Shown here piece by piece: positions 51,427-60,311 of a stretch of 64,000 nucleotides of DNA. Made by a program: the position numbers and the translations under genes. The stretch's first letter is position 1; each line of letters begins with the position of its first letter. The notes under the pieces are model-generated. The model saw nothing but the letters and a program-made list of their open reading frames with translations. It ran no database searches and had not been told where the DNA came from. The DNA is from Streptomyces sp. A0958 (lineage in GTDB: Bacteria > Actinomycetota > Actinomycetes > Streptomycetales > Streptomycetaceae): NCBI RefSeq assembly GCF_004795035.1, contig NZ_SSBK01000028.1, positions 18,956 to 82,955 of the forward strand. Direction: 5' to 3'.

Positions 51427-52173
51427 TTACGACCAGCGCCCCGTGCGCCCCAGCAGCAGGGCGGTCGCCGCGGTGCCCGCGGTGGAGGTGCGCAGGACGG
51501 TCGGGCCGAGCCGGCAGACGCGGGCCCCGGCGGCTGTGAACGCGGTCAGCTCCTCCGGTGACACGCCTCCCTCGGGGCCGACGATCAGCACGATCTCACC
51601 GGCCTCGGGCAGCGCGACGGTGGCCAGCGGCTCGCTGTCGTGGTCGCGGTCCTCGTGCAGGACGGCCGCGAAGTCCGCCGTGGCCACCAGCGCGGCGACC
51701 TGCTTGGTGGTCATCGCGTCCGCCACGTCCGGGAACCGCACCCGGCGGGACTGCTTGCCGGCCTCCCGGGCCGTGTTGCGCCATTTCGCGAGGGACTTGA
51801 GGCCCCGGTCGCCCTTCCACTGGGTGATGCAGCGTGCGGCCTGCCACGGCACGATCGCGTCGACCCCGGTCTCGGTCATCGTCTCGACGGCGACCTCGCC
51901 CCGGTCCCCCTTGGGCAGGGCCTGCACGACGGTGATCCGGGCGGCCGGGCGGGGCTCCTCGTGGACCGGGTCCAGGCCGTCCACCACCAGCCGGTCCTTG
52001 CCCTCGGCGGCCTTCACGACGCCCTGCGCCCAGCTTCCGCGGCCGTCGGTCAGAACGACCTCCTCACCGGCGCGCAGGCGCTTCACCGAGACGGCGTGCC
52101 GCCCCTCCGGCCCGTCGAGGACGAACTCGGGCCCGGCGGGCAGCTGTTCGACGACGAAGACGGGTGCCGTCAC
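51427..52173 (-). CDS. rsmE: 16S rRNA m3U1498 methyltransferase
   Basis: SPOUT-fold methyltransferase of 248 aa. PUA-like N-terminal domain (EGRHAVSVKRLRAGEEV), KGDRGEVAVETMTETGVDAIVPW, IVGPEGGVSPEE and LGPTVLRTSTAGTAA form the knotted SAM site. GTG start with GGAG six bases upstream, overlapping the stop of the nitronate monooxygenase gene as GTGA. Translational coupling of these two is frequent in Streptomyces. Confidence 0.94.
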   Translation of the reverse strand: MTAPVFVVEQLPAGPEFVLDGPEGRHAVSVKRLRAGEEVVLTDGRGSWAQGVVKAAEGKDRLVVDGLDPVHEEPRPAARITVVQALPKGDRGEVAVETMTETGVDAIVPWQAARCITQWKGDRGLKSLAKWRNTAREAGKQSRRVRFPDVADAMTTKQVAALVATADFAAVLHEDRDHDSEPLATVALPEAGEIVLIVGPEGGVSPEELTAFTAAGARVCRLGPTVLRTSTAGTAATALLLGRTGRWS

Positions 52174-53243
52174 TGTGTACTCCTTGTGCTCACTGCCGTC
52201 CGTGCGGCGTCCAGTTCCTCGGCGAGCAGCCGGACCAGCCGGCCGGCGGGCAGCTCGCGGGCCATCCGGTGGCCCTGCCCCGCCCACAGCGCCATGCCCT
52301 GCGCGTCCCCGGCCCGGGCCGCCGCCTTGCGCAGCACGGAGGTCATGTGGTGGACCTGGGGGTAGGCGGCGGGGGCGTACGGTCCGTGCTCGCGCACGAA
52401 GCGGTTGACCAGGCCGCGGGCCGGGCGTCCGGAGAACGCCCGGGTCAGGGTGGTGCGGACGAACAGCGGGTTGGTCAGGGCCTGTTTGTGCAGCAGGTGG
52501 GCGCCGGACTCCGGGCAGACCAGGAACGCCGTGCCGAGCTGGGCGGCGTCGGCGCCCGCAGCGAGCACCCCGGCGATCTGCGCGCCGCGCATCAGCCCGC
52601 CCGCGGCGATGACCGGTATCTGCACGGTCTCGCGCACCTGGGTCACCAGGCACAGCAGCCCGGTCCCGCCGCCGTCGGTCTCGGGGTCGTCGCGGAACGT
52701 GGAGCGGTGGCCGCCCGCCTCGGTGCCCTGGGCGCAGACGGCGTCGGCACCGGCCCACTGCGCCGCCTGTGCCTCCTCGGGCGAGGTGACCGTGACGACG
52801 GTGTACGTACCGGCCGCGGCGAACGCGTCGAGGGTGTCGCGCGAGGGGCAGCCGAAGGTGAAGGAGACGACCGGGACCGGGTCCTCCAGCAGGATGGCGA
52901 GCTTGGCCTCGTAGCCGTCGTCACCGCAGGCATCGGTGTCACCGAGGGGCGTCTCGTACCAGGAGGACTCGCCCGCGAGCTGGTGGCGGTAGACCTCGAG
53001 CGCGCCGGGGTCGGTGAGGTTCTGCTGCGGCATGAAGAGGTTGACGCCGAAGGGCTGTCCGGTCAGCCCGCGCACCTGCTTGATCTCCTGGTACATACCG
53101 TCCGCCGTCTTGTACCCGGCGGCCAGGAAACCGAGCCCGCCCGCCTCGGCGACGGCTGCGACCAGCTGCGGGCAGGAGGGACCACCCGCCATCGGGGCCT
53201 GCACGATCGGATACCGGCAGAGATCGGTCAACGCGGAGGACAT
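52170..53243 (-). CDS. nitronate monooxygenase
   Basis: 357-aa FMN-dependent oxygenase (2-nitropropane dioxygenase family) that detoxifies propionate-3-nitronate and similar compounds. QAPMAGGPSCPQLVAAV at the N-terminus, GFLAAGYKT, the substrate-side His in AGGHRS, and IPVIAAGGLM with AGADAAQLGTAFL for the FMN phosphate. First gene of the pair with rsmE. Confidence 0.9.
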   Translation of the reverse strand: MSSALTDLCRYPIVQAPMAGGPSCPQLVAAVAEAGGLGFLAAGYKTADGMYQEIKQVRGLTGQPFGVNLFMPQQNLTDPGALEVYRHQLAGESSWYETPLGDTDACGDDGYEAKLAILLEDPVPVVSFTFGCPSRDTLDAFAAAGTYTVVTVTSPEEAQAAQWAGADAVCAQGTEAGGHRSTFRDDPETDGGGTGLLCLVTQVRETVQIPVIAAGGLMRGAQIAGVLAAGADAAQLGTAFLVCPESGAHLLHKQALTNPLFVRTTLTRAFSGRPARGLVNRFVREHGPYAPAAYPQVHHMTSVLRKAAARAGDAQGMALWAGQGHRMARELPAGRLVRLLAEELDAARTAVSTRSTQ

Positions 53244-53355
53244 GACCGCATCGTGTCATGTCCTTCCTGTCCCGTGATGCCCGCCCCACGGCAGCGTTTT
53301 GTCCGCATGCGGTACGGGCCCGGAGGCAGGGCCCGTACCGGACGGACGGGTGCCG

Positions 53356-54492
53356 TCAGCGGCCGTTGAACGCGTCCTTCAGGCGCGAGAACAGGCCCTG
53401 CTGACCGGGCTGGAACTGGCCGGTGGGCCGCTCCTCGCCGCGCAGCTTGGCCAGTTCGCGCAGGAGGCGTTCCTGCTCGGGGTCCATCTTGACCGGGGTG
53501 GTGACCTCGACGTGCACGATGAGATCGCCGCGCCCGCCACCCCGCAGGTGGGTGATGCCGCGGCCGTGCAGCGGGACGGACTGGCCGGACTGGGTGCCCG
53601 GCCGGATGTCGACCTCCTCCAGGCCGTCGAGCGTCTCCAGCGGCACCTTGGTGCCGAGGGCCGCCGCCGTCATGGGGATGGTGACCGTGCAGTGCAGGTC
53701 GTCGCCGCGGCGCTGGAACACCGCGTGCGGCAGCTCGTGGATCTCGACGTAGAGGTCGCCGGCGGGGCCGCCGCCGGGGCCGACCTCGCCCTCGCCCGCG
53801 AGCTGGATGCGGGTGCCGTTGTCGACACCGGCGGGGATCTTCACGGTCAGCGTGCGCCGCGAGCGGATGCGGCCGTCGCCGGCGCACTCCGGGCACGGGG
53901 TCGGCACGACCGTACCGAAGCCCTGGCACTGCGGGCAGGGCCGCGAGGTCATGACCTGGCCGAGGAAGGACCGGGTGACCTGGGAGACCTCACCGCGGCC
54001 GCGGCACATGTCGCAGGTCTGGGCGGAGGTGCCGGGGGCCGCGCCCTCGCCGCTGCACGTCGTGCAGACGACGGCCGTGTCGACCTGGATGTCCTTGGTC
54101 GTGCCGAAGGCCGCCTCGGAGAGGTCGATCTCCAGCCGGATCATGGCGTCCTGGCCGCGCCGGGTGCGCGAACGGGGTCCGCGCTGCGACGACGCGCCGA
54201 AGAACGCGTCCATGATGTCCGAGAAGTTGCCGAAGCCGCCCTGGCCGAAACCGCCCGCGCCGCCGCCCCCCGACTGGGAGAGCGGGTCGCCGCCGAGGTC
54301 GTAGACCTGCTTCTTCTGAGCGTCCGACAGGACCTCGTAAGCGGCGTTGATCTCCTTGAACCGCTCCTGGGTCTTCGGATCGGGGTTCACATCCGGGTGC
54401 AGCTCGCGGGCGAGCCTCCGGAAGGCCTTCTTGATCTCGTCCTGAGAGGCGTCGCGGCGCACGCCGAGTACGGCGTAGTAGTCCGTGGCCAC
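53356..54492 (-). CDS. dnaJ: chaperone DnaJ (type I)
   Basis: 378-aa Hsp40: J domain with HPD at 32-34, Gly/Phe-rich linker (GGGGAGGFGQGGFGNF), four CxxCxGxG zinc-finger repeats (CTTCSGEG, CDMCRGRG, CPQCQGFG, CPECAGDG), and the C-terminal substrate domain. Its GTG start follows directly on the hrcA stop codon. The second DnaJ of streptomycetes lies with dnaK elsewhere, so this is the hrcA-linked copy, expected to be controlled by HrcA. Confidence 0.96.
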   Translation of the reverse strand: MATDYYAVLGVRRDASQDEIKKAFRRLARELHPDVNPDPKTQERFKEINAAYEVLSDAQKKQVYDLGGDPLSQSGGGGAGGFGQGGFGNFSDIMDAFFGASSQRGPRSRTRRGQDAMIRLEIDLSEAAFGTTKDIQVDTAVVCTTCSGEGAAPGTSAQTCDMCRGRGEVSQVTRSFLGQVMTSRPCPQCQGFGTVVPTPCPECAGDGRIRSRRTLTVKIPAGVDNGTRIQLAGEGEVGPGGGPAGDLYVEIHELPHAVFQRRGDDLHCTVTIPMTAAALGTKVPLETLDGLEEVDIRPGTQSGQSVPLHGRGITHLRGGGRGDLIVHVEVTTPVKMDPEQERLLRELAKLRGEERPTGQFQPGQQGLFSRLKDAFNGR

Positions 54493-55509
54493 TTACGACT
54501 CCGCCAGGATCTGTCCGACGTAACGTGCCACTGCGCGTACCGCTCCCATCGTTCCGGGGTAGTCCATGCGGGTCGGTCCGACCACGCCGAGTTTGGCGAC
54601 TGCCTCGTCGCCCGAACCGTAGCCGACCGCGACGACGGACGTGGAGTTGAGCCCCTCGTGGGCGTTCTCGTGCCCGATACGTACGGTCATGCCCGAGTCC
54701 GTGGCCTCGCCGAGCAGCTTCAGCAGCACGACCTGCTCCTCCAGTGCCTCAAGCACCGGCCGGATCATCACCGGGAAGTCGTGTCCGAAGCGGGTGAGGT
54801 TGGAGGTGCCGCCGATCATCAGCCGCTCCTCCGTCTCCTCGACGAGGGTTTCGAGCAGGATCGAGAGCACGGTGGACACGGTTCCCCGGTCCTCGCTCTC
54901 GAAGGATTCCGGCAGGTCCTGCACCAGCTGCGGGACGTCCGTGAAACGGCGTCCCACCACCCGGCTGTTGAGCCGGGCCCGCAGATCGGCGAGAGACGTC
55001 TCACCGAACGGCGCCGGGCAGTCGACCAGCCTCTGTTCAACCCGGCCGGTGTCCGTGATCAGCACGAGCATCAGCCGCGCCGGAGCCAGGGACAGCAGTT
55101 CCACGTGCCGCACCGTCGAACGGGTCAGCGAGGGGTACTGCACGACGGCGACCTGCCGGGTCAGCTGCGCGAGCAGCCGTACGGTCCGGCCCACGACGTC
55201 GTCGAGGTCGACCGCGCCGTCGAGGAAGTTCTGAATGGCGCGGCGCTCCGGCGACGAGAGGGGCTTGACGCCCGCGAGCTTGTCGACGAAGAGCCGGTAG
55301 CCCTTGTCCGTCGGAATGCGGCCCGCGCTGGTGTGGGGCTGGGCGATGAAGCCCTCGTCCTCCAGCACCGCCATGTCGTTGCGGACGGTGGCCGGGGAGA
55401 CCCCCAGCTTGTGCCGCTCCGTGAGCGCCTTGGAGCCGACGGGCTCCTCGGTCCCGACGTAGTCCTGGACGATGGCGCGCAGCACTTCGAGTCTGCGTTC
55501 GCTGAGCAT
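54493..55509 (-). CDS. hrcA: heat-inducible repressor HrcA
   Basis: 338-aa repressor: N-terminal winged helix (MLSERRLEVLRAIVQDYV, SPATVRNDMAVLEDEG) and a GAF-like central and inserted dimerisation domain. Represses dnaJ and groEL-type operons through CIRCE, with GroEL as co-factor. A CIRCE element lies 58 bases upstream, so it is autoregulated. GGAGG stands eight bases before ATG 55509; a GTG at 55518 lies too close to that site. Confidence 0.95.
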   Translation of the reverse strand: MLSERRLEVLRAIVQDYVGTEEPVGSKALTERHKLGVSPATVRNDMAVLEDEGFIAQPHTSAGRIPTDKGYRLFVDKLAGVKPLSSPERRAIQNFLDGAVDLDDVVGRTVRLLAQLTRQVAVVQYPSLTRSTVRHVELLSLAPARLMLVLITDTGRVEQRLVDCPAPFGETSLADLRARLNSRVVGRRFTDVPQLVQDLPESFESEDRGTVSTVLSILLETLVEETEERLMIGGTSNLTRFGHDFPVMIRPVLEALEEQVVLLKLLGEATDSGMTVRIGHENAHEGLNSTSVVAVGYGSGDEAVAKLGVVGPTRMDYPGTMGAVRAVARYVGQILAES

Positions 55510-55566
55510 CGCGCACACCTCCAGCTGTCCATCTCGGTGGTTCTCGGGCCGTTCCCGGGATTCCTC

Positions 55567-55593
55567 CTGGCACTCTGTGCGTACGAGTGCCAG
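55567..55593 (-). promoter_or_regulatory. CIRCE operator of hrcA-dnaJ
   Basis: CTGGCACTC-N9-GAGTGCCAG, a perfect 9-9-9 inverted repeat with the CIRCE core GCACTC-N9-GAGTGC. It sits between the likely promoter and the hrcA start. Confidence 0.9.
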
Positions 55594-55681
55594 CGATCCC
55601 CGGCCAGTGTACGGCGACGGGGTGGCTCCCTAGCAAGGGCGACCGGCCACGCTACCGCGAGACCGCGCAGGTCGCTGCCGA

Positions 55682-55687
55682 TAGCGT
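55682..55687 (+). promoter_or_regulatory. -10-like box of the MBL gene
   Basis: TAGCGT with six bases to the ATG at 55694, and no ribosome site. Leaderless pattern. Confidence 0.4.
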
Positions 55688-55693
55688 CGCCGC

Positions 55694-56422
55694 ATGGACG
55701 TCTCTTGGGAAGAGCTGGGCTGGGAGCGACTGGGTCACGGAGTGGGCCGCAGACGCCTTCCGGTCTGGGACGCGACGGCTCTGCTGGTGGTGGGACCGGA
55801 CGCGGTGCTGCTCTGTGACACCGGTTCGTCACTCCGCGAAGGGGCCGGGCTGCGCGTTCAGGCCCAGTCGCTGCTCGGCCGGCGGGTGACGCACATCGCA
55901 CTCAGCCACCCCCATTTCGATCATGTACTGGGCACGGCCGCCTTCGCCGAGGCGCGGGTGTACGGCGCGGCGGGCACGGCGGAGCTGCTGCGGCACGGCG
56001 CGGACGAGCTGTACGCGGACGCGGTGCGGCACGGCCTGCCCGAGCCGGACGCGGCGGAGTCCGCCGATGTGCTGGTGGCCCCGCGCCACGAGGTGCACGG
56101 GGAGCGGACGCTCGATCTGGGCGGCGGCCGGAAGGTGCTGCTGGTGAATCTGGGCCGGGCGCACAGCGGCCACGACCTCGCGGTGCTGGTCCCGGGCTCC
56201 CCCGGCTCCCCCGCGATCGTGTTCTGCGGCGACCTGGTCGAGGAGTCCGGCGAACCGCAGGCGGGCCCGGACGCCCACCCCACCCGCTGGCCGTGTGCGC
56301 TGGACCGGCTGCTGGCGCTGGGTGGCGAGGACGCGCTGTACGTGCCGGGGCACGGGGCGGTGGTGGACGCGGGGTTCGTCCGGGCGCAACGCGACCGGCT
56401 GGCCGGCCTCCCCACAGCCTGA
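55694..56422 (+). CDS. metallo-beta-lactamase-fold hydrolase
   Basis: 242-aa protein with SHPHFDH (HxHxDH metal site), a central LGRAHSGHDLAVL (third His) and VPGHGAVVD at the end. This is the set of a general MBL hydrolase such as a glyoxalase II or quorum-quenching-like enzyme; not a true lactamase by context. It is divergent from hrcA and followed by the DUF3097 gene. Confidence 0.88.
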   Translation: MDVSWEELGWERLGHGVGRRRLPVWDATALLVVGPDAVLLCDTGSSLREGAGLRVQAQSLLGRRVTHIALSHPHFDHVLGTAAFAEARVYGAAGTAELLRHGADELYADAVRHGLPEPDAAESADVLVAPRHEVHGERTLDLGGGRKVLLVNLGRAHSGHDLAVLVPGSPGSPAIVFCGDLVEESGEPQAGPDAHPTRWPCALDRLLALGGEDALYVPGHGAVVDAGFVRAQRDRLAGLPTA

Positions 56423-56470
56423 AGGGCATGGGAGGCATCCCCTCCGGCGTGTCGTAGCCCTTCCCCCGCT

Positions 56471-56476
56471 TATCGT
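56471..56476 (+). promoter_or_regulatory. -10-like box of the DUF3097 gene
   Basis: TATCGT with six bases to the ATG at 56483; no ribosome site. Confidence 0.4.
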
Positions 56477-56482
56477 CGTGCG

Positions 56483-57301
56483 ATGCGCAGCTACCAGCCG
56501 GATCTGACCCCGCCGTGGAAGAAGTCCGCCCCCGTCCCCGAGGTGCCCGCCGAGCCCGATCTCGTCGTGGAGGACGTCGCCACCGGCTTCTGCGGTGCGG
56601 TGGTCCGGTGCGAGAAGACCGCCGAGGGGCCGACGGTGACCCTGGAGGACCGCTTCGGCAAGCACCGGGTCTTCCCGATGGCGCCGCGCGGCTTCCTGCT
56701 GGAGGGGCGGGTCGTGACGCTGGTGCGCCCGTCGGCCGGCGGCCCGGTGCGGCCCGCGCGTACGGCCTCCGGATCGGTGGCGGTGCCCGGGGCGCGGGCG
56801 CGGGTGGCGCGGGCCGGGCGGATCTACGTGGAGGGGCGGCACGACGCGGAGCTGGTCGAGCGGGTCTGGGGCGACGACCTGCGGATCGAGGGCGTGGTGG
56901 TCGAGTACCTGGAGGGCGTCGACGACCTGCCGGCGATCGTGCGGGAGTTCTCGCCGGCTCCGGACGCGCGGCTCGGGGTGCTGGTCGACCATCTCGTGCC
57001 CGGTTCCAAGGAGTCCCGGATCGCGGCGCAGGTCTCGGACGGCGACGTCCTGGTGGTCGGCCATCCGTACATCGACGTGTGGGAGGCCGTGAAGCCGTCC
57101 TCGGTGGGGATCGCCGGCTGGCCGGTGGTGCCGCGCGGCCAGGATTGGAAGACCGGCGTGTGCCGGGCGCTGGGCTGGCCGGAGAACACCGGGGCGGCCT
57201 GGCAGCGCATCCTCTCCTCGGTCCACTCCTACCGGGATCTTCAGCCCGAACTCCTGGGCCGCGTAGAGGAATTGATTGATTTCGTCACCCTTCCGGCCTG
57301 A
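56483..57301 (+). CDS. DUF3097 family protein (TOPRIM-like motif)
   Basis: 272-aa actinobacterial protein of unknown function. Start MRSYQPDLTPPWKKS is family-typical. The core ARAGRIYVEGRHDAELVERVWG, followed by LGVLVDHLVPGSKES, looks like a TOPRIM-type VEGxxDA/D-x-D nucleotidyl fold as in RNase M5, which is my inference. It may act on RNA or DNA. Same strand as the MBL gene with 60 bases between. Confidence 0.8.
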   Translation: MRSYQPDLTPPWKKSAPVPEVPAEPDLVVEDVATGFCGAVVRCEKTAEGPTVTLEDRFGKHRVFPMAPRGFLLEGRVVTLVRPSAGGPVRPARTASGSVAVPGARARVARAGRIYVEGRHDAELVERVWGDDLRIEGVVVEYLEGVDDLPAIVREFSPAPDARLGVLVDHLVPGSKESRIAAQVSDGDVLVVGHPYIDVWEAVKPSSVGIAGWPVVPRGQDWKTGVCRALGWPENTGAAWQRILSSVHSYRDLQPELLGRVEELIDFVTLPA

Positions 57302-57422
57302 TGTCCGGCGGGTCTTCCCGCCGATCCCGCACCGATCCGGAGGATTCCCTGCGCCTCACACGCATCATCGGTTATTGAGTGGTGCCAGGCTCTTTTCGCG
57401 AGGGAAGGCACGGGGGCGGGCG

Positions 57423-60296
57423 ATGGCGCGCGAGGTATGGCGGGACAGTGCGGAGAACGAGGCGGCCTCCGCCGTCTTCCACTTCGTGCAGCAGCTCATC
57501 GACCGCTACCGCGACAACCGGCCGGTGATGCCGCTGGTGGTCCTCCAGGCCGCCGACGCCGATGTGCCGGCCGCCGTGGACGCCAGGGTCGAGCAGATCG
57601 TGCGCCAGATCCACCGGGCCAACCTGCCGCGCCGGGTTCCCCTGAAGCTGCTCGAAGGGCGCGGCGAGACACCGTACGACGCCGCCCTGGACCTGGTCCG
57701 GACGCTGACCGAGAAGCCGTGGGAGACCCGGGGCGGCTCGCAGTACAAGCCGTTCGCCTTTCCCCGCTCCCGGCTGCTCGGCGCCATCGAGCAGGCCACC
57801 ACCGCCGTGCTCCGGGACCCGGACCCGGCCGGCTCGCGGGACCAGCGCGACGAACGGATTCTGCAGGAGCTGAGCACCCTGCGCTGGCGGGCCGGGCGGC
57901 GCGGGCCCGGCACCTGGTGGGGCGCGTTCCGGGAGTCGGTGCGGCCCGAGACGTTCGTCGGGGCCGTGGTCATCGCGGTCCTGGGTGTGCTGCTCGGCGA
58001 GATCGGCTGGCTGCCGACCACGCTGGTGGCCGTGGGGGCGGTCCTCGGGCTCGCCGTCGTCCGGCTGCTGACGACGTCGGCGCCGCCGCTGCTGTGGCTG
58101 CGCCGGGCCAGCAGGTGGTTCGCCACCACCTCGTCGCTGGCCGCCGCCAGTACCGGCTATCCGTCGGACGGCTGGTCGCGGTTCTCGCCCAGCGGTTCGT
58201 GGCGGGTGATCCGGGCGCGGGCGGCGGTGGTCGCGGGGCGGGTGGCCGACGCGGCGGCGGGCGACGAGCGCTCCCGCCAGTTCCACCTGGAGCTGCGGGT
58301 GCAGGCGCTGCTGGAGGACCTGCGCAACAACTACCGCCCGCACGCGCCGGACTGGCGGCGCGGCAAGCGCACCGTACCGCCGGTGGTCTTCCTGCCGACG
58401 GCCGTGCAGGACAACGGCGGCATCCAGCTGATCAACGCCATCAACAACGTCCGCTCCCGGCGCAGCGAGGTCGACCCGCTGCTGCTCCTGGCGTCCCTGC
58501 CGGCGGCGGAGATCCTGCGGCACACCCCGCCGCTGCCGCCCGATCCGCTGCCCACGCACAGCGGCGCGGCGCGCGCCCGTTACGAGGACTGGGTCAGCCA
58601 TCTCAGCGTCGGCCAGTCCCCCTCGGCCGCCGCCACGCTCGCCTGGGTGCTGCGGCTGCCGCTGTCGACCGAGCAGCTGACCCATGAGCACGGGCACGCG
58701 CAGCTGGTCACGGAGCGGGTGCGCAGGACGTGGGTGTGGTGGGTCATGTCGCGGACGACGGTCGCCTGTCTACTGGCGGGCGCCCTGCTCGGGACGCTGC
58801 TGGTCAGCAACCACCTGGCGGACCGCTACTGCCACGGGCCGCTCACCGACGTCAACACGGACTCGGTGCGGCTGCCCGCCCCGGGCGGCGGGGACAAGGA
58901 GTGCATCGGCGTGGCGACGACCACACGGGTGCGCTTCGCGGCGGGCAACGAGCTGGAGCTGGACGGGGCCGGCGAGGGCGTCACCTTCGACCGGATCGAG
59001 CGGGCCGTGTCCGAGGAGAACGCCTCGATCGAGCCGGGCGACAAGTACGTGACCCTGATCTACGCGGGTCCGTTCACCGCCCCTTCCCCGGCGGGCACCC
59101 GCAAGGCCCTGGAGGAGCTGACCGGCGTCTACCTCTACCAGCACCACACCAACACGCTCGACTTCTCCGTCAAGCTGCGGGTGCTCACCGCCAACGGCGG
59201 GCAGGACATGCTCCAGCAGATCCCCGCCGTGAAGAAGATCATCGAGGTGGCCGAAAGAGACCCCTCGGTCGTCGGAGTCGTCGGGCTCGGGCGCGACACG
59301 ACCGACAGCCCGAAGGCCACCGAGCTGTTGCAGCAGGCCGGTCTGCCCATCGTGGACACCACCAATTCCGGCGGCTATCTGGCGACGGACTACTCCAACT
59401 ACTTCGGCATTGCGGCGACCGACCAGGAGCAGGCGGACACCCTCGGGCTGGTGGCGAAGCAGGTGGCCGCGCGGGTGGCCGGGAAGCGCAAGCCCCGGGC
59501 CCTGGTCCTGTCGCGCAAGCTCGGCAACAACGACAAGGACCGCTACACGCTGGAGCAGCGCGAGGTGGGCCGCACGATGCTGGACAAGGCGGGGTTCAAG
59601 CGCTCCCCGCAGGTGGACTACGGACTCGGCCGCCGCAGCAGCGCCGACCTGGACAAGCCGGTGCAGCAGATCTGCGGGGCGGACCAGGCCCCGGACGCCC
59701 TGTACTTCGCGGGCCGGGTCGAGGACGTCGCCAACCTGATGAGCCGGCTCGCGCACAGCTGCTCCCGCCGCCCCATCACCGTCTTCACGGGCGACGACCT
59801 GACCAAGGCGCGGCTCGACGCGAGCACGGACACCACGAAGAACGTCACGCTCTACCACACGGCGCTCGCCCCGATGAGCCGCGGCCGGGCCGACGGCTTC
59901 TACACGGAGTCGCACCGGGCGCTGGAGAAGCTGCTGCCCGAGGGCGGGACGCTGCCCCGGCTGCCGGCCACCAAGGCGTACGAGGACCCGCTGTTCGCCA
60001 GCGGCCAATCGGTGATCTCCTACAGCGCCACGGCCGCCCTCTACGACGCGGCGAGCCACGGCGACGCGGTGAACAGCGCGGCGGAGACCTGGTCGAACCT
60101 GTACGCGGTGAAGCTGCGGACCATGCCCACGGGCACGATCACCTTCCGCGGCTTCATCCCGTACGAGAAGCAGGCGGGCCACGGTCTCGACGTCGTCCAG
60201 GTCACCTACCCGGACGGCCGCAGCCACGCCCGGATCATCTGCGGCCGCGCGGCCGGGGGACGCGCCCTCACCCCGCCGGGCTGTCCGCTGGAGTGA
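57423..60296 (+). CDS. membrane receptor-like protein with extracellular PBP-like domain
   Basis: 957 aa, not matched to any characterised family. Residues 1-170 and 220-440 are soluble and probably cytoplasmic, flanking a hydrophobic hairpin (177-215). A third helix (442-462) leads to about 490 extracellular residues. From about 540 these resemble type 1 periplasmic-binding (branched-chain amino acid receptor) domains: KYVTLIYAGPF, KLRVLTANGGQDM, VVGVVGLGRDTTD, GLPIVDTTNSG, PDALYFAGR. Parts of the cytoplasmic domains look like NTPase cores without Walker A. A ligand-sensing role is an inference. ATG with a G-rich site. Confidence 0.7.
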   Translation: MAREVWRDSAENEAASAVFHFVQQLIDRYRDNRPVMPLVVLQAADADVPAAVDARVEQIVRQIHRANLPRRVPLKLLEGRGETPYDAALDLVRTLTEKPWETRGGSQYKPFAFPRSRLLGAIEQATTAVLRDPDPAGSRDQRDERILQELSTLRWRAGRRGPGTWWGAFRESVRPETFVGAVVIAVLGVLLGEIGWLPTTLVAVGAVLGLAVVRLLTTSAPPLLWLRRASRWFATTSSLAAASTGYPSDGWSRFSPSGSWRVIRARAAVVAGRVADAAAGDERSRQFHLELRVQALLEDLRNNYRPHAPDWRRGKRTVPPVVFLPTAVQDNGGIQLINAINNVRSRRSEVDPLLLLASLPAAEILRHTPPLPPDPLPTHSGAARARYEDWVSHLSVGQSPSAAATLAWVLRLPLSTEQLTHEHGHAQLVTERVRRTWVWWVMSRTTVACLLAGALLGTLLVSNHLADRYCHGPLTDVNTDSVRLPAPGGGDKECIGVATTTRVRFAAGNELELDGAGEGVTFDRIERAVSEENASIEPGDKYVTLIYAGPFTAPSPAGTRKALEELTGVYLYQHHTNTLDFSVKLRVLTANGGQDMLQQIPAVKKIIEVAERDPSVVGVVGLGRDTTDSPKATELLQQAGLPIVDTTNSGGYLATDYSNYFGIAATDQEQADTLGLVAKQVAARVAGKRKPRALVLSRKLGNNDKDRYTLEQREVGRTMLDKAGFKRSPQVDYGLGRRSSADLDKPVQQICGADQAPDALYFAGRVEDVANLMSRLAHSCSRRPITVFTGDDLTKARLDASTDTTKNVTLYHTALAPMSRGRADGFYTESHRALEKLLPEGGTLPRLPATKAYEDPLFASGQSVISYSATAALYDAASHGDAVNSAAETWSNLYAVKLRTMPTGTITFRGFIPYEKQAGHGLDVVQVTYPDGRSHARIICGRAAGGRALTPPGCPLE

Positions 60297-60311
60297 GCGC
60301 GCGCCCGCACC

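Noticed and set aside
57423..60296. STAND/NACHT-type NTPase
   Set aside because: No Walker A (GxxxxGK[ST]) is present in the cytoplasmic part, so ATP hydrolysis cannot be supported.
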